From Sphaerimonospora thailandensis (GTDB lineage: Bacteria; Actinomycetota; Actinomycetes; Streptosporangiales; Streptosporangiaceae), in assembly GCF_016863115.1 (NCBI RefSeq), contig NZ_BOOG01000019.1:62001-126000 (forward strand): a stretch of 64,000 bases of DNA, read 5' to 3'. The notes under the pieces are model-generated. The model was not told where the DNA came from. It worked only from the letters and a program-made list of their open reading frames with translations, and made no database searches. Below are positions 8,005-15,830 of the stretch, in pieces. The translations under genes and the position numbers were made by a program. Every line of letters starts with the position of its first letter. Position 1 is the stretch's first letter.

Positions 8005-9099
8005 ATGAGTCACTCCGACGACCGGCGGCCTCTTCGGCCGCGGCAGGCTGCCAGGCGTTCACGGTCCCGGGCACGGATCGGGGCACGGATCGGGGCACGG
8101 ATCGGGGCACGGATCGGGGCACGGATCCAGGTGCGCACGCCGGCGCGGACGCTGTTCTGGCGGCTGTTCGCCATCAACGGGTTGGTGTTCACCGTCGGCA
8201 CGCTCGTGCTCGCGCTGTCGCCCGCCACGGTGTCCTCGATGGTCCGCCTGGCCGAGTTGCCGGTCCTGACGATCGGGCTGACGCTGATCATCACTGCGAA
8301 CGCGCTGCTGCTGCGGGCCGGCTTGGCCCCGCTGGACGCGCTGACCACGCTCATGCAGCGCGTCGACCTGCTGGAATCCGGAGACCGGCTCGCCGACAGC
8401 GGCAAGGGAGACCTCTCCCACCTGATCGGCACGTTCAACTCGATGCTCGACCGGCTCGAGTCGGAGCGCAGCGCGAGCAGCGCGCACGCGCTCGCGGCGC
8501 AGGAGGGGGAGCGGCGGCGCATCGCACGGGAACTGCACGACGAGATCGGCCAGAGCCTGACCGTGGCGCTGCTGAGCCTCAAACGCGTCGTCGACCGGGC
8601 GCCCGACGACCTGCGTGAGGAGCTGCGCGCCGCCCAGGAGACGGTCCGTTCCAGCCTCGACGAGGTGCGGCAGGTAGCGCGCAGGCTGCGTCCCGGCGTG
8701 CTCGAAGATCTCGGGCTGCAGAGCGCGCTGAACGCGCTGAGCAGCGAGTTCTTCCAGGTCAACCAGGTTCGGATCACGCGGGCGGTCGACCCCGGGCTGC
8801 CCGATCTCAGCGAGGACGAGGAACTGGTCATCTACCGGATCGCACAGGAGAGCCTGACCAACGTGGCCAGACACGCCCGCGCCGGCCATGTGGAGCTGTC
8901 CCTGACCGCGGGCGACGGCGACCTGACCCTGCGTGTCACCGACGACGGGCGCGGCGGTGCCCGGCAGGAGGGCGCCGGAATACGCGGCATGCGGGAACGC
9001 GCCCACCTCATCGGCGCGCGCCTGACCATAACGTCCCCGCCCGGCGGCGGCACCGACGTACGTCTGGTCATACCCGTCGAGGCCGAACGCAGCCGATGA
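8005..9099 (+). CDS. NarL-type sensor histidine kinase
   Basis: 364-aa membrane kinase. After a basic N-terminus come two hydrophobic segments (about residues 48-70 and 85-103) with a short loop, then a HAMP-like linker (LAPLDALTTLMQRVDL). The HisKA_3 dimerisation helix follows with RIARELHDEIGQ (His178), then a HATPase domain (VTDDGRGG, GIRGMRERA). There is almost no extracytoplasmic domain, so it probably senses in the membrane. The N-terminus carries a tandem ARIG repeat. It overlaps the response regulator by 4 bp. The ATG has only a distant purine-rich Shine-Dalgarno. Confidence 0.93.
   Translation: MSHSDDRRPLRPRQAARRSRSRARIGARIGARIGARIGARIQVRTPARTLFWRLFAINGLVFTVGTLVLALSPATVSSMVRLAELPVLTIGLTLIITANALLLRAGLAPLDALTTLMQRVDLLESGDRLADSGKGDLSHLIGTFNSMLDRLESERSASSAHALAAQEGERRRIARELHDEIGQSLTVALLSLKRVVDRAPDDLREELRAAQETVRSSLDEVRQVARRLRPGVLEDLGLQSALNALSSEFFQVNQVRITRAVDPGLPDLSEDEELVIYRIAQESLTNVARHARAGHVELSLTAGDGDLTLRVTDDGRGGARQEGAGIRGMRERAHLIGARLTITSPPGGGTDVRLVIPVEAERSR
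8071..8127 (+). repeat. 12-bp tandem repeat inside the histidine kinase gene
   Basis: Four perfect copies of GCACGGATCGGG (8071-8118) followed by a partial fifth copy. They encode repeated Ala-Arg-Ile-Gly in the cytoplasmic N-terminus just before the first membrane segment. The unit is a multiple of three, so copy-number change would lengthen or shorten a positively charged tail without breaking the frame. Confidence 0.95.
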
Positions 9100-9776
9100 A
9101 CATGTCAGCGGAGTTGAACATGGAGACTGCCAAGACCCGCATCCTGCTGGCGGACGACCACGCCCTGGTCCGGCACGGGCTGCGCCTGATCATCGACGCC
9201 GAGCCCGATCTCATGGTCGTCGCCGAGGCGGCGGACGGTGCCGAGGCCGTCGAGGCGGTCTCGGCCGGCGAGATCGACCTGGTCATCCTCGACATCGCGA
9301 TGCCGCGGATGACCGGGATCCAGGCGGCCCGGGAAATCAACCGGCGGGCGCCCGGCGTCCGCATCCTGATCCTGTCCATGTACGACAACGAACAGTACTT
9401 CTTCGAAGCGCTCAAAGCGGGCGCCTCGGGCTACGTGCTCAAGTCGGTGGCCGACCAGGACCTCCTGGAGGCGTGCCGGGCCGCGGTGCGCGGCGAGCCG
9501 TTCCTCTATCCGGGGGCGGTCACCGCGCTCATCCGCGACTACCTGCACCGCGCCCGCCAGGGCGAGCAGATGCCCGCCAGCATCCTGACCCCGCGCGAGG
9601 AGGAGATCGTCAAGCTGATAGCCGAGGGCAACTCCGCCAAGCAGATCGCGGAGACCCTCTTCATCAGCGTCAAGACCGTCGACCGGCACCGCGCGAACAT
9701 CCTGCAGAAGCTCGGCATGCGCGACCGGCTCGAACTGACCCGCTACGCCATCCGCGCCGGCCTCATCGAACCCTGA
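9096..9776 (+). CDS. LuxR/NarL-family response regulator
   Basis: 226-aa regulator with a receiver domain (acidic pair ADDH; phospho-acceptor Asp66 in VILDIAMP; Lys in VLKSVADQD) and a C-terminal LuxR helix-turn-helix (LTPREEEIVKLIAEG, KTVDRHRANILQKL). It overlaps the kinase stop by 4 bp and is certainly its cognate partner. Two more in-frame starts (MSAEL, METAK) lie within 8 codons, so the exact N-terminus is uncertain. Targets are unknown; the 246-bp repeat element begins 19 bp after its stop. Confidence 0.95.
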   Translation: MNMSAELNMETAKTRILLADDHALVRHGLRLIIDAEPDLMVVAEAADGAEAVEAVSAGEIDLVILDIAMPRMTGIQAAREINRRAPGVRILILSMYDNEQYFFEALKAGASGYVLKSVADQDLLEACRAAVRGEPFLYPGAVTALIRDYLHRARQGEQMPASILTPREEEIVKLIAEGNSAKQIAETLFISVKTVDRHRANILQKLGMRDRLELTRYAIRAGLIEP

Positions 9777-9794
9777 GCACCCCAACCCCCAGGG

Positions 9795-10040
9795 GTGATC
9801 TTGTAGTTTCTCGCAAACCGGTGCCGTGAGCAGGTACTACCACATCCGTGATCTTGCAGGTTCTCGCAGGTCTGCCGTCTGGCCAGGTGAACACCATGTG
9901 TGATCTTGCACTCCCGCGTCAACTGTAAGATCATCAAGCGGATTTACGCACGTCAGGCGGCATGCCTGCGAGAAAGTGCAAGATCGGCGAAAAGGTTTGG
10001 GCAGGTCACAAGCCTTGTGTGTGAGAAACTGCAAGATCAC
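9795..10040 (+). repeat. 246-bp symmetric five-turn repeat element, copy A
   Basis: Intergenic element built from a bipartite motif GATCTTGCAG + TTTCTCGCA. Forward copies begin at 9795 and 9848. A central dyad runs from 9900 to 9934 (GATCTTGCA facing TGTAAGATC). Reverse copies end at 9987 and 10040. The steps are 53, 52, (34), 53 and 53 bp, so every site is about five helical turns from the next. The sequence between motifs is mostly unlike copy B, yet the spacing is identical. It encodes no plausible protein. It fills the gap between the response regulator and the acVLRF1 gene. Confidence 0.9.
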
Positions 10041-10056
10041 GGCCAGGGGGGTGGGG

Positions 10057-10062
10057 TAGGCT
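10057..10062 (+). promoter_or_regulatory. -10 box of a leaderless promoter for the acVLRF1 gene
   Basis: TAGGCT at 10057-10062 is a strong actinobacterial -10 element. Transcription would start near 10069-10071, that is, at or just before the GTG at 10071, giving a leaderless mRNA. No good -35 is seen at the right distance; that position falls in the last motif of the 246-bp element. Confidence 0.5.
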
Positions 10063-10070
10063 GGTGTGCC

Positions 10071-10769
10071 GTGGTGGCGCGGCCGGCGGCGGGTGGGGGC
10101 AGATGGGTGTCTGTCGCGCCCGAACGGCTCTCCCGGTGGATCGAGGGCTTCGCCGTACGGCACGGGGCCGTCGAGGCGGCCGTCACCGACGAGGTGGTCC
10201 GGCTGGCGGCGGCCGACGGCTCCGTGGCCGAGTGTCACGTGCCGTTCCCGCCGCTGCGGGGGGACCGGGCCGAGGACCTGGTCGAGCACGCGTGCCGGGA
10301 GCGGACGGTGGGAGTCCTGCTGGTACGGCTCGGAGGCTACGCGGCCGGCGTGTTCACCGGGGACCGGCTGGTGGCCGCCAAGGTCGGGTCGCGGCCGGTG
10401 CACGGGCGCAGCGCGGCGGGCGGCTGGTCGCAGCAGCGGTTCGCCCGGCGTAGGGAGAAGCAGTCCGCCGAGGCGCTCGGCGCGGCGGCCGATGTCGCGT
10501 TCCGGGTGCTCGTGCCGTACGCCGCCGGGCTGGACGTCGCCGGGCCGGGCAGGGTCGAGCTGGACGCGGTCGTGCTCGGCGGGGACCGCCGCGCGGTCGC
10601 CGAGTTGCGCGGCGACCGGCGGCTGGCGCCGCTGTTCGCGCTGGAGGCAGAGCCCTTCCTGACCGTGCCCGATCCCCGGCGGAACGTGCTGGAGGGGACT
10701 CCCGCGATGTTCCGGAGCGTACGCATCCGCGTCGTCGAGACCGGTGAGGCCGGCGAGATCACGGACTGA
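10071..10769 (+). CDS. acVLRF1 family peptidyl-tRNA hydrolase (Vms1/Ankzf1-like)
   Basis: 232-aa protein with an actinobacterial VLRF1 domain. The key motif GGWSQQRFARRREKQ begins at residue 117; the glutamines of GGxSQQRF correspond to the active-site region of Vms1/ANKZF1. These enzymes are related to release factor eRF1 and cut stalled peptidyl-tRNA on ribosomal large subunits. The GTG start at 10071 fits a leaderless message; the long in-frame stretch upstream lies in the repeat element and is not coding. A ribosome-acting ABC-F protein follows, which suits a rescue role, but it has its own promoter region. Confidence 0.82.
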   Translation: MVARPAAGGGRWVSVAPERLSRWIEGFAVRHGAVEAAVTDEVVRLAAADGSVAECHVPFPPLRGDRAEDLVEHACRERTVGVLLVRLGGYAAGVFTGDRLVAAKVGSRPVHGRSAAGGWSQQRFARRREKQSAEALGAAADVAFRVLVPYAAGLDVAGPGRVELDAVVLGGDRRAVAELRGDRRLAPLFALEAEPFLTVPDPRRNVLEGTPAMFRSVRIRVVETGEAGEITD

Positions 10770-10814
10770 CCCGCCGGGCGGGCCGCAGACCGGCCGGGCG
10801 GGCCGATAACCACG

Positions 10815-10843
10815 TTCGGCTCTTGGCGCTCGGCGACTACAAT
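10815..10843 (+). promoter_or_regulatory. Candidate promoter of the ABC-F gene
   Basis: TACAAT at 10838-10843 lies 17 bp after TTCGGC (10815-10820). Transcription would start near 10850, leaving a ~72-nt leader before the ABC-F ATG at 10922. The -35 is weak, so this is tentative. Confidence 0.35.
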
Positions 10844-10921
10844 GGCGGGCATGTGCGCTCCCGACTGATCGACACGTGCGCCGATCCCCTTCGAAATTTC
10901 CTCACGGGAGTGTCCCTATTC

Positions 10922-12520
10922 ATGATCATTGCTACTGACGTCGAACTGCGCGCGGGATCCCGGCTGCTCATCGAGGGCGCGGCCTTCCGGGTGAACCCGG
11001 GCGACAAGATCGGACTGGTGGGCCGCAACGGGGCCGGTAAGACCACGCTCACCAGGGTCCTCGCCGGTGAGGGCCTTCCGGCCGGCGGCTCCGTGACCGC
11101 CACCGGCAGCATCGGCTACCTGCCGCAGGACCCGCGCACCGGCGACCTGTCGGTGCTCGCCCGCGACCGCATCCTGTCGGCCCGGGGCCTCGACGAGGTG
11201 CTGCGCGAGCTGCGCGACGCCGAGATCGGCATGGCCTCGGACGACACCCGGGTGCGTGACAGGGCGGTGCGCGCCTACGGCCGGCTGGAGGACCGGCTGC
11301 ACGTGCTCGGCGGTTACGCCGCGGAGGCGGAGGCCGCCTCGATCGCCTCCAGCCTCGGACTGCCCGACCGGGTCCTGCGACAGCCACTGGAGACCCTGTC
11401 CGGTGGACAGCGCAGGCGGGTGGAGCTGGCCCGGATCCTGTTCAGCGGAGCCGAGACTCTCCTGCTTGACGAGCCCACAAACCACCTCGATGCGGACTCA
11501 ATCGGGTGGCTTCGGGATTTTTTGCGCGCCCACCAGGGCGGCTTGGTCATCATCAGCCACGACGTAAACCTTCTTGAAGCGACGGTAAACCGGGTCCTGC
11601 ACCTCGACGCCAACCGCTGCGTGATCGACACCTATAACGTCGGCTGGAAGGCGTACCTGGCGCAGCGGGAGACCGACGAGAAGCGCCGCAAGCGCGAGCG
11701 GGTCAACGCCGAGCGGCAGGCGTCCGCGCTGCTGTCGCAGGCCGACCGCATGCGGGCGAAGGCCACCAAGGCCAAGGCGGCGCAGGACATGGAGCGCCGG
11801 GCCCGCCGCCTGCTGTCGGGCGTCGAGGGCGAGCGGCGTGCCGACCGGGTCGCCAAGCTGCGCTTCCCCGAGCCCGCGCCGTGCGGCAGGACGCCTCTGA
11901 CGGCGCACGGCCTGTCCAAGTCGTACGGCTCGCTGGAGGTCTTCACCGACGTCGACGCGGCCGTCGACCGCGGCTCCAGGATCGTGATCCTGGGCCTGAA
12001 CGGCGCGGGCAAGACGACGCTGCTGCGCCTGCTCGCCGGCATGGAGAAGCCCGACGCCGGAGAGGTGCGGCCCGGCCACGGCCTCAAGATCGGATACTAC
12101 GCGCAGGAGCACGAGACCCTCGACCCGGAGCGCACGGTCCTGGAGAACATGCGCTCGGCCGGGCCCGATCTCCTCGAGGTCGAGCTGCGCAAGGTGCTCG
12201 GCTCGTTCCTGTTCTCAGGAGACGACGTGGACAAGCCCGCCGGGGTGCTGTCCGGAGGAGAGAAGACGCGACTCGCCCTGGCCACGCTGGTGCTCTCGAG
12301 CGCCAACGTGCTGTTGCTCGACGAGCCTACCAACAACCTGGATCCGGCGTCGCGGGAGCAGGTTCTGGCGGCCCTCGGCTCGTACGCCGGAGCGATCGTG
12401 CTGGTCACCCATGATGAGGGTGCCGTGGAGGCGCTCCGTCCAGATAGGGTGATTTTGCTGCCGGACGGAGTCGAAGACGCGTGGAGTGACGAATTTTCCG
12501 ATCTTGTGGCACTCGCCTGA
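10922..12520 (+). CDS. ABC-F family ribosome-associated ATPase
   Basis: 532-aa protein with two ABC ATPase domains and no membrane part, the ABC-F layout. Domain 1 has Walker A GRNGAGKT (Lys40), signature LSGGQRRR and Walker B LLLDEPTNHLD. Domain 2 has GLNGAGKTT (Lys364), LSGGEKTR and LLLDEPTNNLD. Between them is the charged linker (ETDEKRRKRERVNAERQ) that reaches into the ribosome. ABC-F proteins relieve stalled ribosomes or protect them from antibiotics; which applies here cannot be told. The ATG at 10922 has GGGAG at 10906-10910; upstream in-frame codons are leader sequence. Confidence 0.93.
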   Translation: MIIATDVELRAGSRLLIEGAAFRVNPGDKIGLVGRNGAGKTTLTRVLAGEGLPAGGSVTATGSIGYLPQDPRTGDLSVLARDRILSARGLDEVLRELRDAEIGMASDDTRVRDRAVRAYGRLEDRLHVLGGYAAEAEAASIASSLGLPDRVLRQPLETLSGGQRRRVELARILFSGAETLLLDEPTNHLDADSIGWLRDFLRAHQGGLVIISHDVNLLEATVNRVLHLDANRCVIDTYNVGWKAYLAQRETDEKRRKRERVNAERQASALLSQADRMRAKATKAKAAQDMERRARRLLSGVEGERRADRVAKLRFPEPAPCGRTPLTAHGLSKSYGSLEVFTDVDAAVDRGSRIVILGLNGAGKTTLLRLLAGMEKPDAGEVRPGHGLKIGYYAQEHETLDPERTVLENMRSAGPDLLEVELRKVLGSFLFSGDDVDKPAGVLSGGEKTRLALATLVLSSANVLLLDEPTNNLDPASREQVLAALGSYAGAIVLVTHDEGAVEALRPDRVILLPDGVEDAWSDEFSDLVALA

Positions 12521-12634
12521 TCTTAATTTGAGCGGGTAGGGATCTTTTCCCGCGGAGTAGGTAGCCGATCTCGCCGAAATGACTGATCATGGCGTGAGTA
12601 ACGCTGCGGAAGTCTGGCACTACAGGAGGTACTC

Positions 12635-12850
12635 GTGGCCGAGACTCTCAAGAAGGGCACCCGGGTGACCGGGGCCGACCGTGAAAAGCTGGCCAACGAT
12701 CTGAAGAAGCGCTATGCCGCGGGTGAGAGCATCCGCGCTCTGGCGGCTTCCACCGGCCGGTCATACGGGTTCATCCACCGCATCCTCAGCGAGTCCGGAG
12801 TGACTCTGCGTGGGCGCGGCGGGGCGACCCGGGGCAAGTCCAAGCGCTAG
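12635..12850 (+). CDS. Small helix-turn-helix DNA-binding protein
   Basis: 71-aa basic protein with a single HTH at residues ~31-50 (SIRALAASTGRSYGFIHRIL) and a basic C-terminal tail (RGRGGATRGKSKR). It starts with GTG and has a perfect AGGAGG at 12624-12629. This short HTH protein is widely conserved in actinobacteria; I know of no settled function. It may act as a nucleoid-associated or global regulator (inference from the basic tail). The 114-bp gap after the ABC-F gene carries only a weak GCGGG/CCCGC hairpin. Confidence 0.85.
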   Translation: MAETLKKGTRVTGADREKLANDLKKRYAAGESIRALAASTGRSYGFIHRILSESGVTLRGRGGATRGKSKR

Positions 12851-12933
12851 CGATCCACCTCACGACGCGCGACCGCAGCCGCTCGTTCCAGCAGTCCGAG
12901 CGGTCGCGTCCGAGCCACCAGAACGAGATTCGG

Positions 12934-12939
12934 TAGGCT
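12934..12939 (+). promoter_or_regulatory. Candidate -10 box upstream of the enoyl-CoA hydratase
   Basis: TAGGCT at 12934-12939 in the 209-bp gap between the HTH gene and the hydratase. It would start transcription near 12946, with a leader of ~115 nt. No convincing -35 was found, so it is tentative. Confidence 0.35.
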
Positions 12940-13059
12940 CGGGCGCGACCGCGGGAGACAGGGGAGCGCGAGCAACCGGCACGTACGGACGGGACGCCGC
13001 ACCGGACCCGGCCGTGTGTGAGGCGAGCGACCTCTCATCGGAGGCAGGAGCGAGCAGCG

Positions 13060-13875
13060 ATGGCGGAAGCGGCAACTGGGGGGACCGGACTGCGCTTCGA
13101 GATGGACGGCGAGATCGCGACCATCACACTGGACCGGCCGGAGAAGCGGAACGCGCAGACGTTCGGCACCTGGTCGGCACTGGCCCGGATAGGCGACGAG
13201 CTTCCGGAGCACGTGCGGGTGGTCGTGGTCAGAGGCGAGGGGCCGTCCTTCTCGTCGGGCATCGACCTGGGCATGTTCACCCAAGCTTCCGAACCGGCCC
13301 AGGGCCCCGGGCCCGCTGAGGGACCCGGGACGGATTCGTTCGCCGCGGCGGCCGCCCACGGCGACGCCGATCTGCAGCGGCTGATCGCCGAGGCACAGCG
13401 CGGCTTCCTATGGCTGCGGCGGCCGGAGATCGTGTCCATCGCCGCCGTGCGGGGTCACGCGATCGGTGCGGGCTTCCAGCTCGCGCTCGCGTGCGACCTG
13501 CGGATCGTCGCGGACGACGTCATGTTCTGCATGAAGGAGCCCGCGCTCGGGCTGGTCCCCGACCTGACGGGGACCAAACCGCTGGTCGACATCGTCGGGG
13601 TGCCACGCGCCATCGAGATGTGCCTGACCGCACGCGTCGTCGGCGCGGCCGAGGCGCTGCGGCTCGGCCTGGCCGAGATGGCGGTGCCCGCCGACGAGCT
13701 GGGCCAGGCCGTACAGGACCTGACGGCGGCGCTGCTGGCCGTCGACCGCGCGGCGGCGACCGCCACCAAGAGGCTGCTCCAGGGTGCGCCGCACCGGACG
13801 CTGGAGGCGCAGGCCGCCGCCGAGCGGGCCGAGCAGGCGACCCGGATCAGGGCGCTGTTCGCTTCCAGCAAATGA
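13060..13875 (+). CDS. Enoyl-CoA hydratase/isomerase family protein
   Basis: 271-aa crotonase-fold protein. The stretch MDGEIATITLDRPEKRNAQ is the family start, SSGIDLGMF the first oxyanion-hole loop, and AVRGHAIGAGFQLALACDLR the second. A ~20-residue Pro/Gly-rich insert sits after the first loop. The usual glutamates are not obvious: the position after the second loop reads EPALGLVPDLTGTK, so hydratase activity is not certain and another crotonase reaction is possible. The ATG at 13060 has GGAGGCAGGAG at 13041-13051. An ABC exporter starts 52 bp downstream. Confidence 0.88.
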   Translation: MAEAATGGTGLRFEMDGEIATITLDRPEKRNAQTFGTWSALARIGDELPEHVRVVVVRGEGPSFSSGIDLGMFTQASEPAQGPGPAEGPGTDSFAAAAAHGDADLQRLIAEAQRGFLWLRRPEIVSIAAVRGHAIGAGFQLALACDLRIVADDVMFCMKEPALGLVPDLTGTKPLVDIVGVPRAIEMCLTARVVGAAEALRLGLAEMAVPADELGQAVQDLTAALLAVDRAAATATKRLLQGAPHRTLEAQAAAERAEQATRIRALFASSK

Positions 13876-13927
13876 TGGAATCACGCGCCTGTCCTGGGTG
13901 CTTCACCTCCCGGGAGGATGGCGACAT

Positions 13928-15796
13928 ATGGCGATGATGGGCGGCGGTTACGGCTTCGAGGCGATGCGGTCGCTGCGGCGCGACAGCTCGGTGACCAGCG
14001 AGCGGCTGGCGCCCGGGACGGTACGCCGCATCGCCGGGTACGCCCGGCCGTTCAGGTGGCAGATCACGGCGTTCCTGGCGCTCGTCGTGGTCGGTTCGGT
14101 CATCGCGGTGGCCAACCCGCTGCTGATGAAGGCGATCATCGACGACGGCATCATCCCGAAACGGACCGGGGTCGTGGTCTGGCTCGCCGTGGCCATCGCC
14201 GCCCTGGCCGTGGTGGACGCCGGGCTGACCCTGGCCCAGCGGTGGTACTCCGCGAGGATCGGCGAGGGGCTGATCTACAACCTGCGCACCGAGGTCTTCG
14301 ACCACGTGCAGCGCATGCCGGTGGCGTTCTTCATGCGCGCCCAGACCGGCGCGCTGGTCTCCCGGCTGAACAGCGACGTCATCGGGGCCCAGCGGGCACT
14401 CACCAGCACGCTGTCGTCGGTGGTCTCCAACGTGGTCAGCCTGGTCATGGTCCTCGGCGCGATGCTCGTCCTGTCGTGGCAGATCACGCTGGTCGCGCTG
14501 GTCCTGGTGCCGATCTTCATCATCCCGGCAAAGTGGGTCGGCCGCCGGATGTCGGCGCTCACCCGCGAGCAGTTACAGCTCGACGCGGAGATGAGCTCGG
14601 TGATGACCGAGCGGTTCAACGTGGCCGGCGCCATGGTCGCCAAGCTGTACGGCAGGCCGGCCGACGAGGCCGTCCACTTCGGGGAGCGGGCCGGGCGGGT
14701 CCGCGACGTCGGGGTCACGGTCGGAATGTACGGAACGGTGTTCCGGGTCGCGCTCGGCCTGGTCGCCGCGCTCGCGACCGCGCTCGTCTACGGCCTCGGC
14801 GGCATGTTCGCCGTGTCGGGGGCGTTCGAGCTCGGCACGCTGGTCGCCCTCGCCTCGCTGCTCATGCGCCTCTACGGCCCGCTGACCAGCCTGTCCAACG
14901 TCCACGTCGACGTGATGACCGCGCTGGTGAGCTTCGACCGGGTCTTCGAGGTGCTCGACCTCAAACCGATGGTGGCCGAGAGGCCCGACGCCCGGCCGGT
15001 CCCCGACGGGCCGGTGGAGATCGAGTTCGACGACGTGCGGTTCCACTACCCGGAGGCCTCGGAGGTGTCGCTGGCCTCCCTGGAGTCGGTGGCGCGGCCT
15101 GACACCGGGCCGTCGCAGGAGGTCCTGAAGGGCGTGTCGTTCACGGCCCGGCCGGGCGAGCTGGTGGCGCTGGTGGGGCATTCGGGGGCGGGCAAGACGA
15201 CGACGACGTCCCTGGTGTCGCGCCTGTACGACGTCAACGAGGGCGCCGTGCGGATCAACGGCCTGGACGTACGGGACGCCACCCTCGACAGCATCAGGGA
15301 CACGGTGGGCGTGGTCATGCAGGACGCCCACCTGTTCCACGACACGATCGGCGCCAACCTCCGCTACGCCCGCCCCGAGGCGACCGACGAGGAGATCTGG
15401 GACGCGCTGCGGGCGGCGCAGATCGCCGACCTGGTCAAGGGCCTGCCCGAGGAGCTGGAGACCGTCGTGGGCGACCGGGGCTACCGGCTGTCAGGCGGGG
15501 AGAAGCAGCGCGTCGCGCTGGCCCGCCTCCTGCTGAAGGCGCCGCGCGTCGTCGTGCTCGACGAGGCCACCGCCCACCTGGACTCCGAGTCCGAGGCGGC
15601 GGTGCAGCAGGCGCTGAAGACCGCACTGCGGGGGCGCACCTCCCTGGTGATCGCCCACCGCCTGTCCACCATCCGCGAGGCCGACACGATCCTGGTGATC
15701 GAGGACGGACGGGTGGTCGAGCACGGCCGCCACGAGGAGCTGCTCCGGCGCGACGGCGCCTACGCCGAGCTCTACCGCACCCAGTTCACAGGTTGA
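13928..15796 (+). CDS. ABC exporter, fused permease/ATPase
   Basis: 622-aa half-transporter. The first ~320 residues hold six membrane helices (ITAFLALVVVGSVIAV, VVWLAVAIAALAVVD and others). The ATPase domain has Walker A GHSGAGKTT (from residue 417), Q-loop VVMQDAHLFHD, signature LSGGEKQR and Walker B VVVLDEATAHLDSE. A complete exporter needs two copies, so it probably acts as a homodimer; no partner gene is nearby. The substrate is unknown. The ATG at 13928 is preceded by GGGAGGA; earlier in-frame codons overlap the hydratase gene. Confidence 0.93.
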   Translation: MAMMGGGYGFEAMRSLRRDSSVTSERLAPGTVRRIAGYARPFRWQITAFLALVVVGSVIAVANPLLMKAIIDDGIIPKRTGVVVWLAVAIAALAVVDAGLTLAQRWYSARIGEGLIYNLRTEVFDHVQRMPVAFFMRAQTGALVSRLNSDVIGAQRALTSTLSSVVSNVVSLVMVLGAMLVLSWQITLVALVLVPIFIIPAKWVGRRMSALTREQLQLDAEMSSVMTERFNVAGAMVAKLYGRPADEAVHFGERAGRVRDVGVTVGMYGTVFRVALGLVAALATALVYGLGGMFAVSGAFELGTLVALASLLMRLYGPLTSLSNVHVDVMTALVSFDRVFEVLDLKPMVAERPDARPVPDGPVEIEFDDVRFHYPEASEVSLASLESVARPDTGPSQEVLKGVSFTARPGELVALVGHSGAGKTTTTSLVSRLYDVNEGAVRINGLDVRDATLDSIRDTVGVVMQDAHLFHDTIGANLRYARPEATDEEIWDALRAAQIADLVKGLPEELETVVGDRGYRLSGGEKQRVALARLLLKAPRVVVLDEATAHLDSESEAAVQQALKTALRGRTSLVIAHRLSTIREADTILVIEDGRVVEHGRHEELLRRDGAYAELYRTQFTG

Positions 15797-15830
15797 ACGG
15801 TCACCGGTTGAGTGGTCACGGGTTAGTCGA

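Noticed and set aside
9795-10040. CRISPR-like array (about 20-bp repeats with ~33-bp spacers)
   Set aside because: The repeats switch orientation around a central dyad, are degenerate, and an element with the same geometry occurs 31 kb away. No cas gene is present. It is a symmetric binding-site or structural element instead.
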